This document shows, piece after piece, positions 47,396-58,655 of a DNA stretch of 64,000 bases. Position 1 is the stretch's first letter, and each line of letters starts with the position of its first letter. Origin of the DNA: Inia geoffrensis (taxonomy: Eukaryota > Chordata > Mammalia > Artiodactyla > Iniidae); assembly GCA_036417435.1 (NCBI GenBank), contig CM070907.1, positions 59,442,001 through 59,506,000 on the forward strand. Reading direction: 5' to 3'. Both the position numbers and the translations under genes were made by a program. Under the pieces are notes generated by a model. That model was not told the DNA's origin and did not search any database. It was given only the letters and a program-made list of their open reading frames with translations.

Positions 47396-47644
47396 TGGCA
47401 AATGGAAAGACGCTGATATTCAGAGTGTGCGAGTATGTGTGCACCAAACTTTACCATTGCTACAAATCCTTACAACCTGCTCTTTTGCTTAAAATCTTTT
47501 TTTCTTGGAAGGCCTTGCTTTGCTTTCCTTTCAGTGGTGAATGTTCTCCTCTCTGGAGTTCCTGCCTTGCTCTTTCTCCCTCCTTCCTCCCTTCTCTTTT
47601 GCCTTCTGTATACATAACCTTCCACGTAACTCTGTCTTTTCTAA

Positions 47645-47800
47645 TCATAATCATAACAATAACAACAACACTGAAGATAAAGGCAATACCTAGTGTTTAC
47701 TATGTGTCAGGCATTGTTCATAGCACTTTGTGTGCTTTATCTCAATCAATATTCACAACACCCTCATAAAGAAAATATCACTACCATACTCATCATGGAG
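47645..47800 (-). mobile_element. MIR SINE
   Basis: 'gtgtttactatgtgtcaggc', 'tagcactttgtgtgctttat' and 'caatattcacaacaccctca' follow the reverse complement of MIR. Then 47,801-48,220 is pyrimidine-rich but otherwise featureless. Confidence 0.8.
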
Positions 47801-48221
47801 ACTTCCCCCTCCATCCATCCCATCCACTGCTTGTGGATTTTTATCAAAATAAATTTATCTCTCTCCCTCCCCTTTTTTTTCTTTCTCCTTCACTCTCTGC
47901 CTTTTCTCTCCATCCCATCTCTTGTTGCTCCAACAACAAATCTGCTACATCTAAGCATTACTTCTCATGCTGCTATAAAAGTGACACAGATTATAGTAGA
48001 GCTGCTGCTCTAAAATTCACTTCATTCCTAATTCCTAATAGCTAGAAACAGCTATTTTTCTTTAGAAGGATCATCATTAATGCAGGTGTGGAATCACTTC
48101 CTGCTAAACTCCTCTGTAGGATCAGTTCTTTCAGGGAAAAACAAAAACAGAAAAAACAACCAAGACACTGCTAAGTTGCTTGACATCAATTCCTTGTGAC
48201 ATGTTAATGTTTTTTTCCAAT

Positions 48222-48275
48222 GGTAAGAGCATGAGAGTTGAATCAGAAAGACCTGAATTCCAGAACTACACAATC
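48222..48275 (+). mobile_element. MIR fragment
   Basis: 'gtaagagcatgagagttgaa' followed by 'gaaagacctgaattccagaa' matches the start of MIR. Confidence 0.55.
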
Positions 48276-48519
48276 ATCACTCAGACCTCACCACCACCAC
48301 CATGAAACAATTGTCACGTACACATCATTTTATTGTTTAGTGTTTTCTCATGTAAACTCATCTTACTCTGGCTTAGCCAGTTTGGAAATCCAGATGAATA
48401 GCTTTTTCCCCATATACTGCGGACTGGAAATGCTAAGGGAAAATATGATCCCACTTGTGATGTTGAGCTACTACAGTGTTTGCCAAGAGGTAGAACAAAA
48501 AGGAAACTAATATTGGTTG

Positions 48520-48722
48520 TGTGTTTTGCTTTGCTGCAGGCAAAGTCCTACGTACTTCACATACAGCTCAATAGCAGAAAGCCCATTTTCAGTGAAGTTC
48601 GTTAGTCAGGGTTGGTGAGGTTTAGTAATTTGCCCATAGGTCAAGGGCACAGCCAGGATTAGAGCACAAGCCTGTTGGCTTTCAAGACCAACATGTTCTC
48701 TGTTCAATTAGCTTCTTCACTT
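48520..48722 (-). mobile_element. MIR SINE
   Basis: 'gtttagtaatttgcccatag', 'gtcaagggcacagccaggat' and 'tagagcacaagcctgttggc' follow the reverse complement of MIR. Confidence 0.8.
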
Positions 48723-49550
48723 CTTTCTGGGAAGGAAGGTTATGCTGTGTACATTTAAAGTTATATTCTTATCATTCACAAGTAATTCCTTGGTTTTCTT
48801 GGGCAAGTTTGGACGTAGTTCTGACTCTAGGAACATTAGTTGCCTGCCATTTAGGATATCAAAAGGATAATTTATTGAATTATATCTTAGCTATACCAAA
48901 GTTAATATAACTTTAAAAACTTTTTCTAAGTTTTAATCAAGAAATGATTTTAGCCTCTGAGAAAATCTTATTCAATAATAACAGTCAAAATGGTAATAAT
49001 ATATGTAATTTCACCATCTTAGATATGAAGACATTAATGGGACTTTTCAATTGATTCAAGCCTTTTCTCAAAATTTGGGTGCTGTGAAAACATCCCTTAA
49101 ATCAGTTGAGCCATTTATTTCCTGGTGTTCTCATCTTTCTCTTACACTTGATGATTCTGCCTCTCTTGAATAACTGCAGATTGCAAATCATTTTAATGTT
49201 TATTTCTCCAATTGACTTTCCTCTCAGATGTGAATAATTCATCTACACTTCTTTCCATGAGTCTCATGTGCCAAATCCAATTGTATGTAATGTAATGTAA
49301 TCTTGATAATTTTTGTGAGGAAAAGAAGAGAGAGTAAAGTAAATTCATCTTTTGAAAAATATATGGCCTTCATTGAATTTTATATGTAAAAGAGAAAAGA
49401 AATTAGTTGAAAAAGACAACTGATTTGTGTTTATTAAATACTACATATAAAAATTCTGTGGCATAATATTTGGTATTTACGTTGTGTTATGGGCTAAAAT
49501 GTAAACAGAAATTACTTTTATGTTCCAGACAAAATGGTACCTTTCCAATG
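48723..49550. other. No recognisable feature
   Basis: AT-rich DNA without named repeats. An ATGTA-type short repeat lies near 49,283-49,300. Confidence 0.4.
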
Positions 49551-49834
49551 ATTATATCATGAAAGAAAATAGTTTTGAGTTAGAAGACATTCAAAGACAA
49601 GGATAATAATGAAACAGTCTTGGCTCAGTAAAAGTTGAAAGATAATGGATTTGTTATTAGTTTTTCTTTTGAAATAGGTCCCCCAATTCTGGTGTTTCTT
49701 CATATTTTGAAAAAAATCTGGTTCATAAACACCAACATTTTGGTACTGACAAAAGAGAAGAACACCAAAATTAGAATACAACACTAATGTAGATGATGTA
49801 TTTCTAAATGGCTGCATGTCATGATTTACGATGA

Positions 49835-49963
49835 CGGCATGATCCTCTTCCCAAAGCCTAATGTATTCTTTCTTTACACCTGATGAAACAGTGGCATTTA
49901 GGGGGTCATAGTGTAACTGGACATCAGCAGGACCATTGAAGGAGCCTGTTTCAATCACCCTAT
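49835..49963 (-). CDS. Possible coding exon, minus strand, unrecognised
   Basis: A minus-strand frame open from 49,557 to about 49,958 begins directly after a good splice-acceptor context (pyrimidine-rich tract, then TATAG, at about 49,964-49,982 on the complement). Its first about 42 residues look protein-like and compositionally balanced: VIETGSFNGPADVQLHYDP near the start, then an acidic/aromatic EEYI-type stretch ending LWEEDHAVI, with one NAT glycosylation sequon. A donor-like ATC|GTAAAT lies near 49,835, after LWEEDHAVI. Beyond it the frame continues but looks increasingly intronic; a second acceptor-like TTTTGTCAG at about 49,747-49,755 precedes another short protein-like stretch. I do not recognise the family. 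It may be an exon of a long-intron gene, a dead exon, or chance. Confidence 0.3.
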
Positions 49964-50234
49964 ATAAGAGAAAAAGAAATATGTGGAACAGAACCTAGAA
50001 TGATAAGTCTGATTAGGAGCTAAGTGAATCATGAAAACAAGTTTTTATTGGCTAATCAACTTCCTCTACAATGAGATTTCTAGTGATTTAGCTGAGAACT
50101 TTGTCCATGGACCACTTTGCTTCATTTAAAAGTTGTATCTATGACTTGGTAATGACATCAAAGAAATACATGCCGAATTAATTAGTTATTATGAAGATGG
50201 GACAAACCAAGCATGTGTAGGATAGGTATACTAA

Positions 50235-50430
50235 GAAGAACGAACACGTATTGAGCACTGTGCTTTGGACTTTATGTCATCTCTCCTAATCTTCACAACA
50301 ACCCTACAAAAGAGTGTCATTACTAACTTTTACACCTAAGTAAACTGAGCATTAGATAAAGACACACTTGCTTAAGCAGCACCTAATTCAAAAAGGGCTA
50401 AAATTCAAATCATGAGTCTACATTCCTCAC
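50235..50430 (-). mobile_element. MIR SINE
   Basis: 'acgtattgagcactgtgctt', 'aatcttcacaacaaccctac' and 'acctaagtaaactgagcatt' follow the reverse complement of MIR. Confidence 0.85.
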
Positions 50431-50494
50431 AGCATACTATTTTTATGCCTGAGGTCAGTATTCCCTATGCTTTTGACATCATGGTACAGTTCTA

Positions 50495-50516
50495 AAAAAG
50501 AAAGAAAGAAAGAAAA
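50495..50516 (+). repeat. Short (GAAA)n run
   Basis: Four to five GAAA units. Confidence 0.9.
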
Positions 50517-50599
50517 GACTTAGTTTGGATCCAGAAATTTTCAATTATTAGAAATAAAATATCTTTCAGATATGTCTAAAATTACTCATGTAAAATGAT

Positions 50600-50960
50600 C
50601 TTCCTTTCTATGAGCTACCTTTGAAAACCCTACTCATCTTCCTAGACCTAGCTAAAAAGTCACTTCCTCTATGAAGCCCTCTCTGACAACCTAGATGTTA
50701 TAGATAAACATTTTTTTTCAGCTCTTGTTTTCCATAATGACTTCGGCATTCATACTTTTCATTCATACTTTTATATGCCTTCCTTGCTTTAATTATTGTA
50801 ATAATTTTAAAATGTTTAATTATAAACTTATTGTTTTATTCTAATGAATGATGACTCCCTTGAAGGAAAGTACCAAACCTGATTTATCTTTTAATTTCCA
50901 CAAAATATTAAATATAATAGACATTCAACAAGTACTTGAATGAAAATATAAAGCCCATAA
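50600..50960 (+). mobile_element. L2 LINE 3' end
   Basis: 'aaaaagtcacttcctctatg', 'aagccctctctgacaaccta', 'atgatgactcccttgaagga' and the end 'attcaacaagtacttgaatg' give L2 in full order. Confidence 0.85.
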
Positions 50961-51104
50961 GGAGCTAAACTGATCTATTTACATGAATATGCAAAATTAC
51001 CTATGTAGCTTGGATATCCAATGTGTCTAAAGTTACTAGGAGGAAGTATCTCCAGAGAAGCAGATTTCAAAGAATTGCATAATATTAATATACATAAGTT
51101 TAAA

Positions 51105-51320
51105 ATCATTTTCAAGGCCTCAGTGGTATCCTTTATCTATAACCTACTTCCAATCATATCAATTTGTCACAATACTCTTGTCCCCATGACATTGTTGGAA
51201 ATACCACCTCTCCCTAAAATGACCCAATCCATCTTTTCTTCCACTCATACTTGCAGACCCAGGTCAAACTTTACCTTCTCAAAGCAGCCTTTCTTAATAC
51301 AACTCTAGTCCTCCAGCCCT
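51105..51320 (+). mobile_element. L2 LINE fragment
   Basis: 'cttgcagacccaggtcaaac' followed by 'tcaaagcagcctttcttaat' matches the L2 region just upstream of the 3' end. Confidence 0.65.
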
Positions 51321-51759
51321 TTTTTTAGGGGGGGTGGGTTAGATGTCAGTTTTTATAAGTGTATTCTGAGAATGACAACTGCCAATTATCTGGAGATCTG
51401 GTAGCTGTGAGAAGCTGAGTATGGTGTAACTCCTTCTGGAAGAAGTGAGGGAGCCCCAGGTTCCAGCTATTGCTTGTCCAGGAAGCCCAGAGGTTGAGGT
51501 ACTCAGTGTTGATTTTGAACTATCTTACTATTGCACCACAGTACCTAAGTGACTGTGGTAAATCAGTGTATAAATCTGATTCTGAAGGGGTGAGTACTGG
51601 GTACATTCTTTGCAGGAAGTAATATACACTGGGTAAGACATTATCAAAAATGCATTATACAACTGCAACTCAATAATTTTATTAAAGTACAAATTGCATT
51701 TGACTCCCTTCTTAACTCTCCATGATTGTTCCCTGCTCCCTGAATGTTCAACTATCTCA
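51321..51759. other. No recognisable feature
   Basis: Unassigned sequence between L2 and SINE. The minus-strand frame 51528-51788 runs into the SINE and is not a gene. Confidence 0.35.
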
Positions 51760-51932
51760 CTATCGTGGCCTCTCTTGTTGTGAAGCACAGGCTCCAGACA
51801 CGCAGGCTCAGTAGTTGTGGCTCACAGGCCTAGTTGCTCCGCGGCATGTGGGATCTTCCCAGACCAGGGCTCGAACCCCTGTCCCCTGCATCGGCAGACA
51901 GATTCTCAACCACTGCGCCACCAGGGAAGCCC
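51760..51932 (-). mobile_element. CHR-type SINE, 3'-truncated
   Basis: It has the head ('gcgccaccagggaagcccc' at the right) and middle body, but the tail side stops at about 51,760 with no poly-T. I found no clear target duplication. More diverged than the short-form copies; probably the long form with its 3' part lost. Confidence 0.85.
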
Positions 51933-51939
51933 CAAATCT

Positions 51940-52150
51940 CAACCTCTTGATGAGGTCTTTACTCCCTCCGCTGAGCCTCACAGTGCCTGGTACTAGAAAC
52001 TTCCTTAAAATGTCACTATAGTGATTGTGTTTTATTTCTTTTCCTGTTAGCCCTGGAGGATGAGACACTTCTCTTAGATTTCAAAAAATCCCTAGCTCCT
52101 ATCACAGCATTCAGATTTCAATAATTTTTTGTTGAGTGATTGTTAACAAC
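51940..52150 (+). mobile_element. L2-like 3' fragment
   Basis: 'gaggatgagacacttctctt', 'ctagctcctatcacagcatt' and 'ttttttgttgagtgattg' resemble the L2 3' end. Confidence 0.55.
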
Positions 52151-52680
52151 AACAATAACAAAAACCTAACTCATAGGTAAAAGCAATAGAAAAATAGAAT
52201 TGTTTCTTTATGGCCAACTATAAAGCAGATAATTTTGATTTTTTAATATTTTCAGATATTGAAATACAATGTTATAGGGCAGAACAATATTTTAAAAGGT
52301 AATAAATTCATGCCAGGAGGTTTTATGAAAGCTTTATTCTGGATATGAAGCAAAGACTGTCCAACTCAGAGTATCTTGGCATGCATCTCATAAAAGGCTT
52401 ACTTCAAAAGCTTAATGTATATACTAGGGTGCCTTTGCTCAGTCATTTTTATTACAACCTGCTGATAATTAAATAGAAATGCTTATATGCGCTCAAGCTT
52501 AGAGACAGAGGTAATTGGTATGGGAAATCAAGGCAGATTAAGATGAGATTCAGTCTTAGGGAAATAGGTTTGTGCTTTCAGTGCTACCAAATGGGCTAAG
52601 AGCACCTGTCCTCAGTCTGGTGGACTGGCTCTTGAAAGGTGATAAGCAGGCTCTGCTCTTTTCATGTGTCTGAGCCTTAA
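52151..52680. other. No recognisable feature
   Basis: No named repeat or coding signal. Confidence 0.35.
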
Positions 52681-52691
52681 TAAAGCATTTT

Positions 52692-52993
52692 TTGGTATAA
52701 ATTTATTTATTTATCTGTTTATTTTTGGCTGTGTTGGATCTTCTTTGCTGCGCATGGGCTTTTTCTAGTTGCAGCGAGCGGGGGCTACTCTTTGTTGCGG
52801 TGCCTTCTCATTGTGGAGCACAGGCTCTAGGCAAGCGGGCTTCAGTAGTTGTGGCACGTGGGCTCAGTAGTTGTGGCTCACAGGCTCTAGAGCGCAGGCT
52901 CAGTAATTGTGGTGCACGGGCTTGATCTTCCCGGACCAGAGCTCGAATCCGTTTCCCCTGCATTGGCAGGTGGATTCTAGGGAAGTCCTCTGC
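52692..52993 (-). mobile_element. CHR-type SINE, long form, with head deletion
   Basis: A perfect 10-bp duplication, 'aaagcatttt', lies at 52682-52691 and 52994-53003. T-rich tail (TTTA)n at 52700-52725. Compared with the other copies, about 17 bp (the 'caaccactgcgccacca' part, equal to the A-box region) is missing at about 52,979, so the Pol III promoter is broken. Confidence 0.95.
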
Positions 52994-53309
52994 AAAGCAT
53001 TTTGAAATAAATATCTAAACCCAGAGTGTTCTAAACTAAAGAAAAAGCTTAAACAACAGCTTTGAATAAAGATTCATGTTTCTATTTTGTAGGTTTAAAA
53101 AATAGTGTTAGAATTGCCACATTAATCACTTAAATGCTAGACATTAAAACAAAGACCCAATTACAAGGGATGAAAAACCTGGGTGAGGTAAAGGAAGAGA
53201 AAGATGAAGAGAGAGATAGAAGGAGCTAGGGAGAAAAACAGATAAAATTAATATAGTTTAACAGATATGTAATTTGTTTCAGAAAACTGGACAGTTTAGG
53301 ATTGTGGGA

Positions 53310-53515
53310 AGAGCAGTGGCTTAAACCTTGGCTCTGTCCCTTAGTCGCTACATGGCCTTAATTGAATGACTTAGCTACCTTAACCTCCAATTAGTCATGC
53401 ATGAAATTAAATTGATAATAATATCACTTTTGGGGAGATTTTGAGGATTAAATAAAATAGTATATGCAAAGTGCTTAGCAAATAGACACTTCAATAAATA
53501 GCAGATTATTTTAAT
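53310..53515 (+). mobile_element. MIR SINE
   Basis: 'agcagtggcttaaaccttgg', 'tgaatgacttagctacctta' and 'gattttgaggattaaataaa' follow MIR, ending 'caataaatagcagattatt'. Confidence 0.85.
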
Positions 53516-53519
53516 GAAA

Positions 53520-54065
53520 ATTTGATCCTGTTATTCACTTGCTAAAAGCCCTTCTCTCTGGTTTCCTACTGTGCTCAAAAACAAATCCAGACTTATACTT
53601 GGTGCTCAGGTTTCCTCGAGTTCCATGTCTCCTGTGATCTCTCCAGCCTCACTCTATGCCTCTTTTTTCTTGCCCACAGTGTTTCACTCTGACCCACTTT
53701 CAGTCCTTACAACAGGTAATTTCAGAACCTTGTATTTTCTATCTGACGGGGACATTCCTCTTCCAGTAAATTTCATACATAGCTAACCTCTTAGGTTAGT
53801 CCTTAGGTCTTTTACTAAATGTTACTTCCACAGAGAGCTCTGCCTGGTCACCCTACTTATGTGGAATCTGCCCTCTTAAATACACAAGCACTCATAATTC
53901 TCTATGATTGCACTGTGATTCTTTCCATCAGTGTACTTTCAAAACTTTAATCATATTTGTTTGTTTACTTCTGCCTCCTTAGCTACATTTTAATCACCTT
54001 GAAAGTGAAGACCAGACACGCTTCCTTTAGGTGCCCCAAAAATGTTTGTTATATGAAGTAGGGGA
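53520..54065 (+). mobile_element. L2 LINE 3' region, about 0.55 kb
   Basis: 'tctctggtttcctactgtgc', 'gatctctccagcctcactct', 'ctgcctggtcaccctactta' and 'aatcaccttgaaagtgaaga' track L2 over its last 550 bp. The plus-strand frame 53571-53786 lies inside and is not a gene. Confidence 0.85.
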
Positions 54066-54299
54066 GAGGAAGAAAGAATAGTGATATTTTTCTAAGTGGT
54101 CAATGGAGAAGCAGAACATTTTTAGGTAACAAGTCAGTCATAGGAATACTATATACCTAACTGAGAAAGACCCTATACTTGAAGTACAAATTTTGAGCAA
54201 TTATAGCAAAAACACTTAGAATAATTTTCTCTTACTACAAAGCAGTAAAAAATAGATGAAGAACTCTGTGGCACGTATAAAAAGACAAGACAGTGACAA

Positions 54300-54880
54300 A
54301 TAATGGACACCGAACAGCACCAACTCAAGGAAAATATCCTTATGTAAACTTTGATAAGACCTTCACAAATTTTCTAGTAAAGACAGGAATGAAATTTGTA
54401 GCAGAACTCCACTCCATGCTATTTGCAAGTTGTGACAATTTGAAGAGGACTAGTTAATTTAGGTGAACATGTAATTATTTTAGGCAAGATCTCAGTTGCT
54501 ACTTATGCATTTTTGGTGGGAATACAAAGGTTACAGTCATTTCAAAAACTGTTATTTATTGATAGCTGCAAAATGCCCATGCCATTAAACCTAACAATTC
54601 TACCTCTAGGGCTTTGTCCTTAAATAAGAATACAAAATACAAACTAAGCTTTATGCACAAAGACGTTAATGTTATTTACATCAATGAAACAGAATAATCA
54701 TCCTAAAGGCATTCACATAATAACTATCATGTAGTACATAATATTCTGTTTTCAGAGAGTTTGTAATGTTATGGGACCATGCATATGTTATATTTTTTGT
54801 GAAAACAGATGAATTTAAAATGATAATTTCTATCTACCATTTAGAATTTTAGGAAATTTTTGAAAATGAACATATGTTCC
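54300..54880 (+). mobile_element. Old L1/HAL1 ORF2 C-terminal fragment
   Basis: 'ttttggtgggaatacaaagg', 'aacctaacaattctacctct' and 'tttatgcacaaagacgttaa' follow the L1 ORF2 C-terminus (knuckle region onward). No open frame. Confidence 0.6.
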
Positions 54881-54999
54881 TATATCAGGTACAGTTCAAC
54901 CATGTAAACAAAACCGGTAAAATATATATCTATGTATGGCATAAGCCAATTGTATTAAATATATTTAAAGTCTTATACTGAAAGCCTGAAGTCCTTAGG

Positions 55000-55440
55000 A
55001 CAGGGAACAGGAAGGGAAGACCACGAGCATCCTGTAACGCCACGGGCATGAGCTGAAGCTTGTTATCCACAGGCGGGCAGGCAGGAACAAAAATCCAGGA
55101 AGGGGGAAGAGAAGGTTATGGCAGATCCAGCTATTTGACGTCCATCAGCTCAGGGAAGGCCTATGCACGCTTATAAAGGGTTCCCAACTGATTAAAGCAG
55201 ACCCACCCCAAACAGTTTCCCTTTTGATTAACTTAAAACGTATTGATTAAGGGCTTTAATTATATCTGCACATCCCTTCACAGCAGCATCTGAATTAGCG
55301 TTTGATTGAATAACTGGAGAAGGTGTGTGTGTTGGCTACAAAACGGCTGCTGTCTCCCTTTCATCTCCTAGCTCGCTGAAAGAATGTTGCTGTAGCCAAC
55401 TCTAAGTGGAAACATGCTAGAAAAGGAATTTGGGGGACTG
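55000..55440. repeat. Unassigned, possibly old LTR or DNA element
   Basis: Less AT-rich than its surroundings and reminiscent of dispersed repeats ('gcatctgaattagcgtttga' followed by 'ttgaataactgg'), but I cannot name a family or find terminal repeats. Confidence 0.3.
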
Positions 55441-55554
55441 TAGTTCAGAACAACCAAGTAGACACATCACAAAGCCATCACATTCCTTTTATAAATAGAA
55501 AAAAAGAAACTGATTAAAATCTTAATACCTGTATTAGCAATAGAAATAAAAAGT

Positions 55555-55935
55555 AACATACTATTTAGTGAAACCTACTATGTGCCAGTTACTTGACATA
55601 TGTGATATCATTTATCTAATATTATCAAATATTTATAATCACTTTGTCTCGCTCATCAACTAGAATGAAAGTTATACGAAAGAAGAACTTGATTTGTCTT
55701 GTAAAGTGCTCTATTTCCAGTGCCTGGAAGAGGTTCTGGAACTTAATAATTACTTTCTAAATAAATAAATAAAGCAACCAACAAAGAAATAAGTGTCTAC
55801 AGCAAGATAATAAAGTAATTATCCCCACTTTACAAATAATAAAATAAAAATTTAAATAACCTTTCCTAGCTATGAAACAGATAAATGGTAGAAACAGTTT
55901 GCAAATCCCTAAAAATTTGGTTCTAGAGTCTGAGT
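55555..55935 (-). mobile_element. MIR split by an L2-like insert
   Basis: 'aacctactatgtgccagtta' (55572-55591) and 'ccactttacaaataataaaa' (55826-55845) are the two halves of one reverse-complement MIR. Between them, 55,640-55,775 reads as a plus-strand L2 3' end ('ctctatttccagtgcctgga', then an (AAAT)n tail). Confidence 0.6.
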
Positions 55936-56675
55936 TCTTTGTGTACTGCTACTGTACCCACTAAACGTACTTATTCTTTCATAAAGGCCCTTTATGAACT
56001 GTAAGATGTCATCCAAATTAAGGAATCATCATCACTTATTTTATTGTCTGAGATAAAAAGAAGGAGAGGGGAAGAGAGGGAGGAAAGCATGAGTAGGTAC
56101 ATTCGCATCCACAGAAAAGGGGCTGGGAAAGCAGAGATCCTGGGCTGTGGCAGGTGAGGTCAGTGGAAGGCCATTTGGTCTGGAAAGAGCCCCTGTGGAG
56201 GCAGCCAGGCTCTAAGACAGACAAGATCAATATGAAAATCAAAAGCATTATCTTTGTTTACATCCAGGTACTGGAGTGTGAGAGTCTTTGGCAAGTGAAG
56301 GAGTAGGCTGTAAGTGATGGATGTCCCACTTAAATGAAGCTTTGCAAAGCCTTCATCATGTACTGGCAGAAAAGTCACACGAGAATAAATGACTTTCTTT
56401 TAAGTTGCAAGAGCAGGACAGAGGAGACAGACAGTGTGAATGTCACAGTCCCCATTCAATTGATTTCTCAGCTGCTCATGCTAAAGGGTACTGTCCCGAG
56501 GGAAGAGAAGGCTCACAAACACAGAAACCCAGGCAAGTTTGAGTTGTCTGTAATGAAGCCCAATAAATTTCTTTAACTTATTTCTAAAGAAAATTCTTTA
56601 CCCATTATACAGAAATGTAACAAAATGCCAAAAAAAAGAAAGAAAAATGAATCATTATTTCACCACTCCTATAGT
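55936..56675. other. No recognisable feature
   Basis: Non-repetitive. The minus-strand frames at 56036-56248 and 56160-56378 overlap each other in different registers and I recognise no domain. Confidence 0.35.
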
Positions 56676-56698
56676 TTTTTTTTTTTTTTTTTTTTTTC
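56676..56698. repeat. 23-bp poly-T tract
   Basis: An uninterrupted T run with no SINE, L1 or polyadenylation signal beside it. Confidence 0.95.
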
Positions 56699-57284
56699 TC
56701 TAGTTTTCCATTTTAACTTTTAATAGAAATGAGTTTCAGGCTTAAATTTACACACTGCAAACACACTTGCAAATCACATAGTTGAGCTGCACGTTAATAA
56801 AACCAAATATATTAAAAGGCAAATTAATAAATCACAAAATATAGTGAGAAACTGTTGGGAGTTTGCAAGCATTGCTCACTTGCTCATCCTATGCTTCCTG
56901 TAAAAGTATATTTTCCTTATGCATACAAGGATTCATTTACTGACTATAACGTTTAGAGAAATGTATGGAGTGGGGGATAATAGCAGTAACATTTCAACTA
57001 AAATATAAAAAGTGATTGGTGATTTTTGAACAATCTGAAATGAAGGTAATTACATCATAGATCTAGGGGAAACTAGAATCCAAATTTAAAAAATTAAAAT
57101 AAACCTTAACAGGAACACATCTAGACTATAAAATGAGCAGTGCCTGCCCCTATGAGAGTCTATCATTGGTTTACAAAGAGGGTGAGTCCCTTGGTAGGAA
57201 GTGGAAAATGTAACCCACAATAGGTAGGGAAAGCCAGTTGCTTAAAATAGAATGTTTTTCTAGAATAGAGTCCTCCATTCATCT
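56699..57284. other. No recognisable feature
   Basis: AT-rich DNA, no named repeat. Confidence 0.35.
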
Positions 57285-57860
57285 TGTTATCTCTTCAAAT
57301 ATTTTAATATTTGTTGAGCATCTGTTCTGAGCCAGATACTGTCCTAGGATTTGGAGATTGATTGGTTAGAGGATTAAGGTTTCTGGTTTCAAGTAGTTTA
57401 TAGACTGAAGAAGCCATGTGAATAAGGATTCTCAATTCCACACAAATAACTAGGGTTATAGAATAATTGATAAGATGTGCATGGACCCATTGGAGAGACA
57501 CCTCAATTCTTCTCAAGATTTTATATGTTTTTCAGAGGAGGTGATGCCTAAGGTGGGACTTGAACAAAAAAAGCAGGAATTAACAGGATGAAGAGGACGC
57601 AGTGGAGGTAGCAAAGAGGGAACAACAAACAGGAAGACAGAGACAGGAGAGAGCATGGCTCAGTGTAAAAAGTAAAAATACTGTGATTAGAACATACCAA
57701 TGAAGAGGAAATTAGTTTTTGGTGAGGCTTAAGAGATAAGCAGGAACTAGATCATGAAGAAATTTGTAATTCAAGATAAGGCATTTCATCTCTTGTCCCA
57801 AGAGCAATGGGAAAGAAAGTCATTGAATTATTTTAATCAGAGGGATTAGGTCTCTCAATT
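57285..57860 (-). mobile_element. L2-type LINE fragment, about 0.57 kb
   Basis: 'atttgttgagcatctgttct', 'gatactgtcctaggatttgg', 'aggaggtgatgcctaaggtg', 'agatcatgaagaaatttgta' and 'caatgggaaagaaagtcatt' track a long reverse-complement L2-type block. Confidence 0.65.
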
Positions 57861-58445
57861 TTGGAGGGATGTAGTAGTTTCAGAGTGTCAGGCTATCAGC
57901 TCAGACATTATCAGGACATGGGAGGGGTGGGTGGGGAAGCTTTCCTAAATAAATGCATTCGTCTCCCTAACCCTGGGGCTCTCCTCTGAGCTCCTACATA
58001 AATGAACTCTGATTCACCATTTGAGGAAACCCACTGGAACACAACCAAAAAGCCTCCAGAATATACTCTCATTAAGATTACACAAACACAGATCTATTAC
58101 CAGCCTGGCAAAAGAAAATTATAGCCATAGATCAGTGTCCTAAGGATTTCAGTGAAGCTACTTGTAACACCTTTAGCCAATTGGCTTTGGAATTCTGGTA
58201 CAACACAGTCAAATTTTTAAACTGAACTAACAGACTGGACAACACAATGAGGGCATTTGCCTATATTGTAATAAGAGCCTACTCAGCAACATGTGAAGCC
58301 ACGTTCTCCTGACGGCATCTGTTTTTTGATTCCGATATTGAGGTTGGATGTGCGAGGTCTAAGTAGTCTATATCCAATGAGTCCTTTAGCTGAACTTTGA
58401 AATCAAATGTTCCTTAGCTCTAAATATTCTTGTCCCTTACAGCAG
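57861..58445. other. No recognisable feature
   Basis: No named repeat or coding signal. Confidence 0.35.
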
Positions 58446-58449
58446 CTTA

Positions 58450-58655
58450 CCTGATCTATCCCTTTCTGTGACTGATGCTGCCTAAACCCTCCTTCCTCTT
58501 TAGACTCAGTCCAGACCTCTATTAGAGATCATTCCGCATTGCGCTCAAATCGTCACCTCTTTTGACACCAGCCACCCCCACTGGACCATGGGCTAATGGA
58601 GGGCAAGGGCTGAGTCTTGTTCAGAGTAGAGGCTCCGTAAGTAGGAATTTAATGT
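58450..58655 (+). mobile_element. L2 LINE 3' fragment
   Basis: 'gctcaaatcgtcacctcttt', 'actggaccatgggctaatgg' and 'gagggcaagggctgagtctt' are L2 3' landmarks. Confidence 0.75.

Noticed and set aside
47395..47769. 124-codon plus-strand frame
   Set aside because: The 3' part runs into a MIR and the middle is pyrimidine-rich low complexity; overlapping frames on both strands argue against coding.
56676..56698. Poly-T as the tail of a minus-strand processed pseudogene
   Set aside because: No polyadenylation signal within 40 bp on the proper side, no target duplication, and no recognisable body.
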